From Deltaproteobacteria bacterium (lineage in GTDB: Bacteria > Myxococcota_A > Polyangia > Polyangiales > Houyiibacteriaceae): a stretch of DNA of 64,000 nucleotides. Below the pieces are notes generated by a model. The model had not been told where the DNA came from and searched no databases. It saw only the letters and a program-made list of their open reading frames with translations. Of the stretch, positions 42,272 to 50,521 are shown piece after piece (positions within the stretch are counted from its first letter, which is position 1; every line of letters begins with the position of its first letter). The stretch spans positions 248,001 through 312,000 of the forward strand of contig JAEPMI010000010.1 of assembly GCA_017644045.1 (NCBI GenBank), given 5' to 3'. The translations under genes and the position numbers were made by a program.

Positions 42272-43069
42272 ATGGCGAGTCACGCGCTCCGAGACGTCGG
42301 CATCCGGCACCACGCGGCCTGGATCTTCAACGGCTACGTGGTCGCCGACGGCGGCGCCGGAACGCCGTTCATCATCGACGCGGGCCTGCCGCGCCTCGTG
42401 CGCCCGCTGACCGCGGAGCTGAGCGCGCTCGGCGCGACCCCCTCGGACGCCATGGTCGTCGCCACCCACGGCCACACCGACCACGTCGGGGGCATTCCCG
42501 GTCTGGTCGCCCGAGGGACCGAGCGTGTCTTCCTGCCGGCGAAGGTCCGGGACTACTTCGGAGGCGAGACGCCGCGGGGTCCGGGACCGAAGGCGGTGGC
42601 GGCGATCGGACCGGTGCTCTCGGACCAGCCATTCTCGGGCGGCGCGCTCTTGGAGGCGCTGCGTGGTCGAACCGGCTTCGGGCTCGCCGGCCCCTTCCAG
42701 TTCGACGCACCCATCACCGGCTACCTCGAGGATGGTGCGCGAGTGCCCGGCGCGCCCGACTGGGAGGTCATCGCGACGCCCGGCCACACCGACTGCTCGA
42801 TCGCGCTCTACGACGCGAAGACCAAGACCCTCGCCAGCGGCGACGCCGTGCTCAGCGTCGACGGGCGCGCCTGGATCACCCCCGAGATCACCGACCGGAC
42901 GCTCGCGACCCACACCGAGTCGCGGCTTCGTGCGCTCGACGTGGAGCATCTCCTCCCGGGCCATGGGCGACCGATCTCCGGGCCCGACTTGATGGGCCGC
43001 GCCCGGGCTCCGGAGGACGCCCCACCCCGCGGCCTGCTGGCGACCTGTCGCCGCTGGTTTCGCGGGTGA
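42272..43069 (+). CDS. Metallo-beta-lactamase-fold hydrolase
   Basis: 265 residues. The metal motif HGHTDH (His66, His68, Asp70, His71) is intact, further His in ATPGHTDCS, Asp in ASGDAVLSVDG, and the last His in LLPGHGRPI. The general fold serves glyoxalase II, lactonases and others; no specific substrate is indicated. No signal peptide, so cytoplasmic. Confidence 0.88.
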   Translation: MASHALRDVGIRHHAAWIFNGYVVADGGAGTPFIIDAGLPRLVRPLTAELSALGATPSDAMVVATHGHTDHVGGIPGLVARGTERVFLPAKVRDYFGGETPRGPGPKAVAAIGPVLSDQPFSGGALLEALRGRTGFGLAGPFQFDAPITGYLEDGARVPGAPDWEVIATPGHTDCSIALYDAKTKTLASGDAVLSVDGRAWITPEITDRTLATHTESRLRALDVEHLLPGHGRPISGPDLMGRARAPEDAPPRGLLATCRRWFRG

Positions 43070-43117
43070 TCCCCCGCGTTCTTTGACCGCCGCACGCCCC
43101 TGGGGCATGGCTGAGAC

Positions 43118-44137
43118 GTGCAGGACCAGCTCATCTTCGTCGTCTCGCCGCCGCGCGCCGGCTCCACCCTCTTGCAGCGCATGCTCGGCGCGCACCCGGC
43201 GATCTTCACGCACCCGGAGCCGCACCTGATCACGCCGCTGGCGCACCTCGGCTTCCACGACCGGGTCGACGCCGCGCCCTACGATCACATCAACGCCGCC
43301 GAGGCGATCCGGAGCTTCGTCGAAGAGCTGCCCAACGGGGAAGCCGACTACCTCGACGCGCTCCGTGCCTACGCCGACACGATGTACGGCCGCATGCTCG
43401 CGCAGGCACAGCAGCAGGACCCGAAGCTCCAGCTCTTCCTCGACAAGACGCCGGCCTATGCGCTCGTGTTGCCGTTCCTGGCGAAGCTCTACCCGACGGC
43501 GAAGTACGTCGTGCTCACGCGCCACCCGCTCGCCGTCTTCAGCTCCTACGCGAACAGCTTCTACGCCGGCGACTGGGAGGCGGCGCACTCCTTCAACCCG
43601 GTCGTCGAACGCTACGTGCCCGCGATGGCGCGCTTCCTCGAGGAGCGCCCGGTCGCCCTCACCCAGATCGCCTACGAGCACATGGTCGCCGAGCCAGAGA
43701 TCGCCCTCGAGCGCCTCTTCGCCTATCTCGGCATCGAGAACGACCCGGACGCGGTGAACTACCAGAAGAGCGACATGAAGGAAGGAATGGGGGATCCCAT
43801 CAGCGTCCAGAAGCGCTCACGGCCCGAGGCCGGCGGCGAGCACAAGTGGGCCGAGGAGCTGGCCGCCGACCCCAAGAAGCTCGCGCTCGCCGAACGGATG
43901 ATCGGGAAGGTCAGCGACGAGCACCTCGCAGCCTGGGGCTACACCCGCGAGTCGCTCTGGGCCCCGCTCGCCGAAGCCGGCGGCGGCAAGGCGCCGAAGT
44001 CCGTGCTCAACAAGTACACGTTCCAGCGCCGCGTGATGCTCGCGCTGCGCAAGGGCGTGAACGGCACGAGCGGTGGCCAGGCCGCCGTCCGCCGGCTCCG
44101 CTACTACTGCGACGTGATCCTGCGCGACCAGCTCTGA
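43118..44137 (+). CDS. Sulfotransferase-family protein
   Basis: 339 residues. The PAPS 5'-phosphosulfate loop is VVSPPRAGSTLLQRML at the N-terminus, and the 3'-phosphate loop is VVLTRHPLAVFSSY (Arg and Ser present). Such enzymes transfer sulfate to small molecules or carbohydrates; acceptor unknown. GTG start with no clear ribosome site. It lies 48 bases after the MBL-fold gene and could be co-transcribed. Confidence 0.85.
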   Translation: MQDQLIFVVSPPRAGSTLLQRMLGAHPAIFTHPEPHLITPLAHLGFHDRVDAAPYDHINAAEAIRSFVEELPNGEADYLDALRAYADTMYGRMLAQAQQQDPKLQLFLDKTPAYALVLPFLAKLYPTAKYVVLTRHPLAVFSSYANSFYAGDWEAAHSFNPVVERYVPAMARFLEERPVALTQIAYEHMVAEPEIALERLFAYLGIENDPDAVNYQKSDMKEGMGDPISVQKRSRPEAGGEHKWAEELAADPKKLALAERMIGKVSDEHLAAWGYTRESLWAPLAEAGGGKAPKSVLNKYTFQRRVMLALRKGVNGTSGGQAAVRRLRYYCDVILRDQL

Positions 44138-44162
44138 GCCTGGGTCGCCCCGTCGACGCCGT

Positions 44163-44202
44163 TCAGTCGCAGTGCGTGTAGGTCAGTCGCAGTGCGTGTA
44201 GG
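44163..44202. repeat. Perfect 20-base tandem duplication at a stop codon
   Basis: 44163-44182 and 44183-44202 are identical (TCAGTCGCAGTGCGTGTAGG). The right copy encodes the end (YTHCD and stop) of the minus-strand lipoprotein gene, and the left copy lies just past its stop. Confidence 0.9.
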
Positions 44203-44569
44203 GCTCGAGGGCCTCGCCCTCGCACCAGTAGCCGGTCTCGGTCGGGACCGGGGTCCCGATGCAGGGCGACACGGTCAGCAGAGGGCCGGCGCCGTCGTAG
44301 TGGAGGTCGTAGACCCGGTCCGGCCGCACGACGAAGTACTGCCGAACCTCGGAGTCGATGCCGTCCTCCTGCCATCCGCCGAAGGCGCGGCCTCCGGTGG
44401 CGATGGCCCGATCGAGGCACTCCGTCACCGCGGCGCGATCCGCATCACTCGGCGCGTAGCCACACTCGACGGGCCGCGACCCCGCGAGGTAGTGCGCGTG
44501 GTCCTCGGGATCGCAACGGCAGCCCGAGAGGAGCACGGCGGTCACACCGATGGCGAGTAGGAGCCTCAT
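44183..44569 (-). CDS. Small lipoprotein, unknown function
   Basis: 128 residues: lipoprotein signal (AIGVTAVLLSGC, Cys17), then a mature part with six more cysteines, including C19, WCEGE and the final THCD. No family recognised. TAGAGT lies nine bases before the ATG and runs into the end of the neighbouring element. Confidence 0.65.
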   Translation of the reverse strand: MRLLLAIGVTAVLLSGCRCDPEDHAHYLAGSRPVECGYAPSDADRAAVTECLDRAIATGGRAFGGWQEDGIDSEVRQYFVVRPDRVYDLHYDGAGPLLTVSPCIGTPVPTETGYWCEGEALEPYTHCD

Positions 44570-44578
44570 GCGGCACCG

Positions 44579-44584
44579 ACTCTA
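44579..44584 (-). promoter_or_regulatory. Predicted -10 element (TAGAGT) overlapping the element end
   Basis: Nine bases before ATG 44569. Its TA comes from the CTAG at the left end of the element starting at 44582, so insertion may have made or altered this promoter. Confidence 0.4.
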
Positions 44585-44749
44585 GCGCGCGGCTCAGCCC
44601 GATTGAAGGGCGCTACGCGCCCTGAGCACGCCCGCTGCGGTCGTCCCCTCACGCTCGAAAATACTTCGGCATTTCCTCGGTTCGCGGACACCCCATCGAA
44701 CCCACCCAGACCACGGATCTCCCGTCAACCGGGCTGAGCCCCGCGCTAG
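44582..44749. mobile_element. 168-bp MITE-like element, CTAG-flanked, 20-base inverted repeats
   Basis: Each end carries CTAG. The inverted repeats next to it (GCGCGGCTCAGCCCGATTG on the left; right end inverted with 2 mismatches over 24 bases) enclose a hairpin AGGGCGCTACGCGCCCT. A 46-base core (44644-44689) is identical to the copy at 31720-31765. No reading frame of note. Probably mobilised by a transposase elsewhere in the genome. Confidence 0.8.
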
Positions 44750-44792
44750 CGCGTGAGACGAGCTGCACGAGCCGAATGTCAGAGAGTGTTGA

Positions 44793-44798
44793 TAGGGT
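44793..44798 (+). promoter_or_regulatory. Predicted -10 element (TAGGGT), leaderless type
   Basis: Seven bases before ATG 44806. It lies 44 bases to the right of the element. Confidence 0.4.
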
Positions 44799-44805
44799 CT
44801 GGCCC

Positions 44806-45201
44806 ATGAGCGACGAACAGAGCTTGGGGGCGTTCTCGATGAGCCTGGCCGTGAAGGACCTGGCCGCATCGAAGAGCTTCTACGAAACCCTGGGGTTCAC
44901 GGCGATGGGCGGCGACCCCGACCAGGGCTGGCTGATCCTCCGCAATGGGAAGACGACCCTCGGTCTCTTCCAGGGCATGTTCGACAAGAACATGCTCACC
45001 TTCAATCCCGGGTGGTCGCAGGACGCCGAGGCGCTGAGCGAGTTCGAAGACGTGCGCGCGCTGCAGGCGCGGCTGAAGGACGCCGGCTGCGAGATCCACG
45101 ACCCCGCCGATCCGGCGTCGGACGGACCGGCGAGCTTCGTGGTGATCGATCCGGACGGGAACCCGATCCTGATCGACCAGCACGTGCCGAAGCCCGGCTG
45201 A
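44806..45201 (+). CDS. VOC-family (glyoxalase/bleomycin-resistance fold) protein
   Basis: 131 residues: [22 protein letters not shown] opens the first beta-alpha-beta-beta-beta unit, [18 protein letters not shown] follows, and [18 protein letters not shown] closes the second. The usual metal residues are not all obvious. Resembles small stand-alone VOC proteins often annotated as glyoxalase. The upstream frame of 10 codons is not needed. Confidence 0.85.
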   Translation: MSDEQSLGAFSMSLAVKDLAASKSFYETLGFTAMGGDPDQGWLILRNGKTTLGLFQGMFDKNMLTFNPGWSQDAEALSEFEDVRALQARLKDAGCEIHDPADPASDGPASFVVIDPDGNPILIDQHVPKPG

Positions 45202-45236
45202 GAACTCCGGAGGACTTCGATCCCCCCAGGACCACT

Positions 45237-45414
45237 TGCCTCGCGCAGAGTCGCGGAGCCGCAGAGTTCACGGAGGTTTCGAAAATGACGGAGTCGCCGG
45301 AGCGACCACGCACCGACTCGGACGCCGGCGGTTGTGGCGGACGACCTCGAACGACCAATCCACTCGTTCTCTCTGCGACCTCGGCGGCTCTGCGGCTCAG
45401 CGCGAGGCAAAGCT
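45237..45414. mobile_element. Second inverted-repeat element (about 178 bp)
   Basis: The left end TTGCCTCGCGCAGAGTCGCG and the right end, read inverted, TTGCCTCGCGCTGAGCCGCA match at about 27 of 31 positions. The interior has no gene. CTCTGCGGCTCAGCGCGAGGC-type ends recur as short dispersed repeats in some planctomycete and myxobacterial genomes, as far as I recall. It is unrelated to the CTAG family. Confidence 0.65.
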
Positions 45415-45433
45415 GAACCGGTCCGATGGGGGC

Positions 45434-46351
45434 TCAGTAGCGGGGGACGTCGGTGTCGACCTGCTGGGACCAGGCGTCGATGCCGCCCACCAGGTTGTGC
45501 ACGTCGGTGAAGCCCATCTCGAGGGCACGCTGCGCGGCGCGAAGGCTGCGCATGCCGTGGTGGCAGTGGAAGACCACCGTCTGATTCTTGTCGAGCGACT
45601 CGATGTAGGCCACGGCCTCGTCGTCGAGGAGGCGGGCGCCTTCGATGTGGGCCTTCTCGCGCTCCTCGGGGGTGCGCACGTCGAAGAGCTCGAAGGACTT
45701 GCCCTCGTCCATCCAGGCCTTGAGCTGCTCGGGCGCGAGCGCGCGGACCTTCGGCGGCTCGTTGGGGTTGTCCATCTTGAAGCCGCCGCCCTGCGGGCCC
45801 TCGACGAAGTCGATGGTCAGGCCGTCGACCTTTCGGGCCGCCGACGGCTTCATGACGATCGTCCAGCCGTCACCCTCGACGGTCACGTCTCCGTCGCGGG
45901 CCTCGTCGAAGTCCATGCCGTACTGCCAGCCGGACGCGACCTCCAGGCGGACCACCGGGGGCTCGCCGTCGTTGAACTCGAGGAGCTTCGCCTTGGCGCC
46001 GTCGGTCACGAAGACCTCCGGCGGCTTCACCTCGCCGCGCTCGACGCCGAGCACTCCCGAGAGCTCACCGCTCTGGTTCATCTCGAGAATGATGTCGCAG
46101 CCCCCGACGAACTCCCCCTTCACGTAGAGCTGAGGGATCGTCGGCCAGCTCGCGTAGTCCTTGATGCCCTGGCGGATGGCCGGATCGCTGAGGACGTCGA
46201 TGGTCTCGTAATGCGGCAGGTACTCGTCGAGCACGTCGACGACCCGCGCACTGAAGCCGCACTGCGGGGCGTCCCGGACGCCCTTCATGAAGAGGACCAC
46301 CTCGTTGCTCTTGACCAGACCGTCGATTCGCTCGTGCACCGCGTCGCTCAT
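45434..46351 (-). CDS. Monothiol glutaredoxin - A-type-carrier-like - rhodanese triple fusion
   Basis: 305 residues in three parts. Residues 1-105 form a Grx4-type monothiol glutaredoxin with CGFS (Cys31-Ser34), WPTIPQLYVKGEFVGGCDI and a glutathione site that binds a [2Fe-2S] cluster. About 110-200 resemble an IscA/HesB A-type carrier (VTDGAKAKLLEF, TIVMKPSAARKVDGLTIDFV), but the three cluster cysteines are absent (ASGWQYG and GPQGGGFKMDNP replace them). About 215-305 is a rhodanese (FDVRTPEEREKAHI) with Cys263 in FHCHHGMRS. It suggests coupled sulfur delivery and iron-sulfur trafficking in the cytoplasm. ATG 46351 is fixed by the Grx start. Confidence 0.88.
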   Translation of the reverse strand: MSDAVHERIDGLVKSNEVVLFMKGVRDAPQCGFSARVVDVLDEYLPHYETIDVLSDPAIRQGIKDYASWPTIPQLYVKGEFVGGCDIILEMNQSGELSGVLGVERGEVKPPEVFVTDGAKAKLLEFNDGEPPVVRLEVASGWQYGMDFDEARDGDVTVEGDGWTIVMKPSAARKVDGLTIDFVEGPQGGGFKMDNPNEPPKVRALAPEQLKAWMDEGKSFELFDVRTPEEREKAHIEGARLLDDEAVAYIESLDKNQTVVFHCHHGMRSLRAAQRALEMGFTDVHNLVGGIDAWSQQVDTDVPRY

Positions 46352-46354
46352 GGC

Positions 46355-46369
46355 GACGCAGACTGCGTC
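46355..46369. promoter_or_regulatory. Perfect inverted repeat upstream of the glutaredoxin fusion gene
   Basis: GACGCAGACTGCGTC: a 7-base inverted repeat with one central base, starting 4 bases outside the ATG. A candidate operator or leader hairpin. Confidence 0.35.
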
Positions 46370-46410
46370 CCGCGGGCCGCGCGTGCAAGGCCGAGGGGGT
46401 GGCTCGGTGC

Positions 46411-46416
46411 TACGCT
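46411..46416 (+). promoter_or_regulatory. Predicted -10 element (TACGCT), leaderless type
   Basis: Seven bases before ATG 46424. Confidence 0.4.
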
Positions 46417-46423
46417 CCCGGCG

Positions 46424-47206
46424 ATGGACCGGGCGTGGCGCTGGATGCTCCTGTGGGCCGTGATGAGCGCGGGTGGCGTGGTGCACGCCCAGGCGCCCGA
46501 GTCGGGAGCCGAGCTGGGCCAGCCAGCGGCACCGGAGTCGGAGTCGGGACCCGGCGATCGGCCCTCGAACGCGGAAGGGGAGCCCGAAGCGGAGTCCGAG
46601 ACGGCTCCCGGCGAGCGGCCGGCGGAGTCGGAGTCGGAGCCTGGCGATCGGCCTGCGGAGTCGCAACCGGCAGCGCCCGCCGAGGCCGTTCCCCCTCCGC
46701 CCACGGGTGGCTACACGGCCCCGCAGGGCTATCAGGCCCCGCCTGGGCAGTGGGAGCCCGCCTCGGACGCGAGGGTTCGGGTTCGGCCTCGGCCGCGGCG
46801 GGTCAGCATCACCTATCGCGAAGGGATGACCGTGCCCGCGGGGGGATCGCTCGTCAGCCGGCGCCGCAGGGGGTTCCTGATCCCCGGACTCATCGGTTTC
46901 GCGGCCACCTACGCGATGAATCTGGTGGGCTCGGCGATGGACGAAGACAACGGAATCATTGCGATTCCCTTCGTCGGCTTCCCGATCTACCAGATCCGCG
47001 AGGGGGACGACGTCGAGCGTCCGCTGGTCGCCGTCCACACCGTGGTCCAGCTCGCGGCCTTCGCCCTCTTGGTGGTCGGGTTGATTCCCAAGCGAACCGT
47101 CGAATATTTCACTCTCGCCGGCCGGTCGAAGGGCGACGGCCCACGCTGGGCACTCGTCCCGACGGCCCATCGGCGCGGCGCGGGGCTCGCGCTCACCGTG
47201 TTCTGA
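46424..47206 (+). CDS. Secreted/membrane protein with acidic repeat linker
   Basis: 260 residues: a signal peptide (MLLWAVMSAGGVVHA), then a Glu/Ser/Pro linker with repeated PESESGPGDRP-like units (about 25-90), a Tyr/Pro/Gly stretch, and a C-terminal part with two membrane helices (LIPGLIGFAATYAMNLVG and VHTVVQLAAFALLVVGLI). Family unknown. It precedes the ketosynthase gene by 53 bases. Confidence 0.7.
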   Translation: MDRAWRWMLLWAVMSAGGVVHAQAPESGAELGQPAAPESESGPGDRPSNAEGEPEAESETAPGERPAESESEPGDRPAESQPAAPAEAVPPPPTGGYTAPQGYQAPPGQWEPASDARVRVRPRPRRVSITYREGMTVPAGGSLVSRRRRGFLIPGLIGFAATYAMNLVGSAMDEDNGIIAIPFVGFPIYQIREGDDVERPLVAVHTVVQLAAFALLVVGLIPKRTVEYFTLAGRSKGDGPRWALVPTAHRRGAGLALTVF

Positions 47207-47259
47207 CCCCTGGCAAGACTGCCCCCACGACCCTACGCCTTCCCGCGCCACGACCACCC

Positions 47260-48444
47260 GTGACCCGCCAACGCTACCCACTCACCGCCCACGGCCTCGC
47301 CTGCTCGCTCGGACGTTCGAGCGCCGAGAGCCTCGCCGCCCTGGAGGCTGGCGAGCGCGGCCTCCGCGCCGTTCCCTTCGAGGTCCCCTTCGAGACCGTC
47401 ACCGGCACCCTGCCCGGCGGCGAGCTCCCGCCGGTCCCGGAGGCCCTCCGCCAGTACGACTCGCGGCTGGCACGGATCAGCGCCCTGGCCTGGCGCGACC
47501 TCGACGCGCCCGTCACCCGAGCCATCGAGCGCTGGGGAGCCGGCCGCGTCGCGCTCATCGTCGGCACCAGCACCGGCGGCATCGGCGAGACGGAAGAGGC
47601 CCACGAGGCCTTCTGGCCGACCAAGGACCGGGCCGCGATCCCCGCGCACTACTCCTACCCGACGCAGCACTCGTTCCACTCGTTCCTCGACTTCCTCGCC
47701 GAGCTCTCCGGCATCGAGGGCCCGCGCTACGTGGTCTCCACGGCCTGCTCGTCGAGCAACAAGGTCTTCGCCAGCGCTCGGCGCCTCATGGAGCTCGACC
47801 TGATCGACGCCGCCGTCGTCGGTGGGGCAGACGGCCTCTGCCACACCACCGTTCGCGGCTTCAACAGCCTCGGCGTGATGGCGCCCGAGCCCTGCCGTCC
47901 CTTCGGCCTGGATCGACCCGGCATGAACGTCGGGGAAGCCGCCGCCCTCGTGCTGGTGGAGCGTGAAGGCGAGCCCCTCGCCTGGCTTCGCGGCGTCGGT
48001 GAGACCTCGGACGCCTACCACCCCTCGAGTCCGGACCCCGAGGGCAAGGGCGCCTTCCACGCGATGAAGGACGCGCTCGCCGAGGCTGGCGTCGAGCCGA
48101 GCGAGGTCGACCACGTCAACGCGCACGGCACCGGGACCGCCTACAACGACATCGCAGAGTCGAAGGCCATCGCCGCGCTCCTCGGCACCGACGTCCCGGT
48201 GGTCTCGACCAAGGCATACACGGGTCACACGCTGGGGGCCTGTGGCGGCGTCGAGGCGATCTTCGCCATCCACTGCCTGCAGAAGGGCTGGATCCCCGCG
48301 GCGCTCGGCGCGCACCCGACCGACCCCGAGATCCCGCTGAACCTCCCCGCCGAGCCGCAGGAGAAGCAGCTGCGCTACCTCCTCAGCAACTCCTTCGCCT
48401 TCGGCGGAAACAACTGCTCCGTGCTCTTCGAGGCGGCCCGATGA
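47260..48444 (+). CDS. Beta-ketoacyl synthase (KAS II-like), first of the operon
   Basis: 394 residues. The thiolase-fold condensing enzyme has Cys163 (STACSSSNKV), His289 (NAHGTGT) and His323 (KAYTGHTLGA), so the C-H-H catalytic set is intact. It condenses malonyl-ACP with an acyl primer. It has the FabF shape but is clearly apart from housekeeping FabF (for example a shortened N-terminus). GTG 47260 is chosen as the first that gives the family start. It overlaps the next gene by four bases. Confidence 0.88.
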   Translation: MTRQRYPLTAHGLACSLGRSSAESLAALEAGERGLRAVPFEVPFETVTGTLPGGELPPVPEALRQYDSRLARISALAWRDLDAPVTRAIERWGAGRVALIVGTSTGGIGETEEAHEAFWPTKDRAAIPAHYSYPTQHSFHSFLDFLAELSGIEGPRYVVSTACSSSNKVFASARRLMELDLIDAAVVGGADGLCHTTVRGFNSLGVMAPEPCRPFGLDRPGMNVGEAAALVLVEREGEPLAWLRGVGETSDAYHPSSPDPEGKGAFHAMKDALAEAGVEPSEVDHVNAHGTGTAYNDIAESKAIAALLGTDVPVVSTKAYTGHTLGACGGVEAIFAIHCLQKGWIPAALGAHPTDPEIPLNLPAEPQEKQLRYLLSNSFAFGGNNCSVLFEAAR

Positions 48445-49244
48445 GCCCGCGCGACGTCTACGTGCATGGCCGCGCCCTCTGGGCACCCGGCTTCGCCGAC
48501 CTCGCAACCTTCCGCGCTGGCGTGGCGGACGACGCGGTGACCAAGCCGCCCGCCTCGCTGGTCGGCGGTCGCATGAAGCGCGGCACGAGCCCGATGTGCC
48601 GCGCGGCCATCGAGGTCGTGACGCAGGCCGCCGCGGACGCCGGCTTCGACCCCGCGACCTGCGCGACGGTCTTCGGCTCCTATCACGGCGAGATCGAGAT
48701 CGCGTTCCACCAGCTCGAGATGATGCGCGACGGCGAGGGCATCATCTCGCCCGCGCGTTTCAAGAACTCGGTGCACAACACCGCCGCCGGCCTCTTCACC
48801 ATCGGCGCGACGAACCGTGGCTTCACCACCGCCATCGCGGGCGGCCCGCACACCTTCGCGCTGAGCCTGCTCGAGGCGTGGGCGTTGATCGCGAGCGGAG
48901 AGCACGACCAGGCGGTCGTGGCCACGACCGAGGAGCCGCTGCCGAGCTTTCTCGACGAGCTCTCCGACCACCGGCTGCTCGGCATCGCCATCGCCCTGAG
49001 CGCGGACCCCGACGGTGCGCTCGCCAAGGTCGCCGTGCCGATGCCGTGCACCGAGCCCGCACCCCACCCGGCCGTGCGCGAAGCCTTCGCGGACCACGTC
49101 GCCGCGCCGGGGCTCGCGCTGATCGACGCCGTCGACGAAGGTTGGCGTGGTCCCCTCGGGCTGACGCCGCCGGGCGGTGGCCCCGCCTCGCTCGGTGTGA
49201 CCGTTCCCGGGCGCGGCTGGCGCACGGAGCTGAGCGCGCCGTGA
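48441..49244 (+). CDS. Ketosynthase-like chain-length-factor protein
   Basis: 267 residues resembling Ketoacyl-synt_2, the chain-length-factor-like proteins of aryl-polyene/xanthomonadin/flexirubin clusters: RMKRGTSPMCRAAIEVVTQAA, FKNSVHNTAAGLFTIGATNRG and IAGGPHTFALSLLEA. No cysteine is present where a ketosynthase needs its nucleophile, so it would pair with an active ketosynthase and set chain length. It sits between two ketosynthases, overlapping each by four bases. Confidence 0.85.
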   Translation: MSPRDVYVHGRALWAPGFADLATFRAGVADDAVTKPPASLVGGRMKRGTSPMCRAAIEVVTQAAADAGFDPATCATVFGSYHGEIEIAFHQLEMMRDGEGIISPARFKNSVHNTAAGLFTIGATNRGFTTAIAGGPHTFALSLLEAWALIASGEHDQAVVATTEEPLPSFLDELSDHRLLGIAIALSADPDGALAKVAVPMPCTEPAPHPAVREAFADHVAAPGLALIDAVDEGWRGPLGLTPPGGGPASLGVTVPGRGWRTELSAP

Positions 49245-50521
49245 CCGACCAGCCCCATACCGATCCTCGCGACGCCGGCCGCCGCGCGGACGGAAGCCGA
49301 CGCGTGGCGATCACCGGCATCGGTCTCTCGAGTCCGATCGGGAGCACGCTCGACGCGGTCAGCGAGTCACTCCGCGAAGGTCAGCACGGCATCCAGCGAG
49401 TCGACGCCTTCGACGACGTCGGCGAGATGATCACGCGGCTGGGCGCACCGGTCGACGAGACCTTCCGGAAGCGCTGGCCCCGCAAGACCATGCGCTCGAT
49501 GGGTCGGGTCGCCCAGCTCGCGACGGCGGCGACCGAAGCCGCCACTGCCGACGCCGGCCTCGACGAGGACACCCTCACGAACGGCCGCACCGGCCTCGCC
49601 TACGGCTCGACCCACGGCAGCAGCTCGGCGCTCGAGCGCTTCGCGCGGACGCTCAACGAGCCGGACGCGCTCCTCGGCCTGGGCTCCAACACCTATCTGA
49701 AGTTCATGAGCCACACGTGCGCCGTGAACCTCGCGCTCTTCCTCGGCATCCGCGGCCGCGTGATCACCACCTGCTCGGCCTGCGTGAGCGCGAGCCAGGC
49801 CATCGGCTACGGCTTCGAAGCGATCCGCTTCGGCATGCAGGACGTCATGATCTGCGGCGGCGCCGAAGAGCTGCACTGGGTCTCCACCGGTGTCTTCGAC
49901 GTGCTGCAGGCGACCTCCACCCGCTACAACGACCGACCGGATCTGAGCCCGCGCCCCTTCGACCGCGACCGCGACGGGCTGGTGGTCGGCGAGGGCGCCG
50001 CGACCCTGGTGCTCGAGGACTGGTCCCGCGCCGAGGCCCGTGGCGCGACCATTCACGGCGAGCTCCTCGGCTTCGGCACCAGCTGCGACGGCACGCACAT
50101 CACGGCGCCCTCCCCCGACGGAATGAAGGACGCCATGCGTCTCGCGCTCGAGGACGCGCGCATCGACAAGAGTCAGCTCGACTACGTCAACGCTCACGCG
50201 ACCGCCACCGCGGTCGGCGACATCGGCGAGAGCACCGCCAGCTTCGCGGTCCTGGGCGACACCGTCCCGCTCAGCAGCACGAAGGGCTTCACCGGTCACA
50301 CGCTCGGCGCGTGCGGCGCGCTCGAGAGCGTCTTCTGCATCGCCATGATGCGAGACCGCTTCGTCGCTCCGAGCCGAAACCTCGAGAACGTGGACCCCGA
50401 GTGCGCCCCGCTCGCGTACATCACCGGCGACGCTCGAGACGCCGAGCCGCGCGTCGTGATGAACAACAACTTCGCCTTCGGCGGCATCAACACCAGCCTG
50501 CTGATTGGAGCCATCGCATGA
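49241..50521 (+). CDS. Beta-ketoacyl synthase, second copy
   Basis: 426 residues, longer than the first copy. Catalytic residues Cys181 (TTCSACVSASQAIG), His318 (NAHATATAV) and His352 (KGFTGHTLGA) are all present. It has the block RPFDRDRDGLVVGEGAATLVLED typical of FabF/PKS-II alpha subunits. Start GTG overlaps the previous stop (GTGA) and its stop overlaps the next ATG (ATGA). No acyl carrier protein, ketoreductase or dehydratase gene lies within the window. Confidence 0.9.
   Translation: MTDQPHTDPRDAGRRADGSRRVAITGIGLSSPIGSTLDAVSESLREGQHGIQRVDAFDDVGEMITRLGAPVDETFRKRWPRKTMRSMGRVAQLATAATEAATADAGLDEDTLTNGRTGLAYGSTHGSSSALERFARTLNEPDALLGLGSNTYLKFMSHTCAVNLALFLGIRGRVITTCSACVSASQAIGYGFEAIRFGMQDVMICGGAEELHWVSTGVFDVLQATSTRYNDRPDLSPRPFDRDRDGLVVGEGAATLVLEDWSRAEARGATIHGELLGFGTSCDGTHITAPSPDGMKDAMRLALEDARIDKSQLDYVNAHATATAVGDIGESTASFAVLGDTVPLSSTKGFTGHTLGACGALESVFCIAMMRDRFVAPSRNLENVDPECAPLAYITGDARDAEPRVVMNNNFAFGGINTSLLIGAIA

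Noticed and set aside
48441-49244. Truncated or decayed ketosynthase
   Set aside because: The length and motifs match chain-length-factor-like proteins, and the gene is coupled with intact flanking genes.
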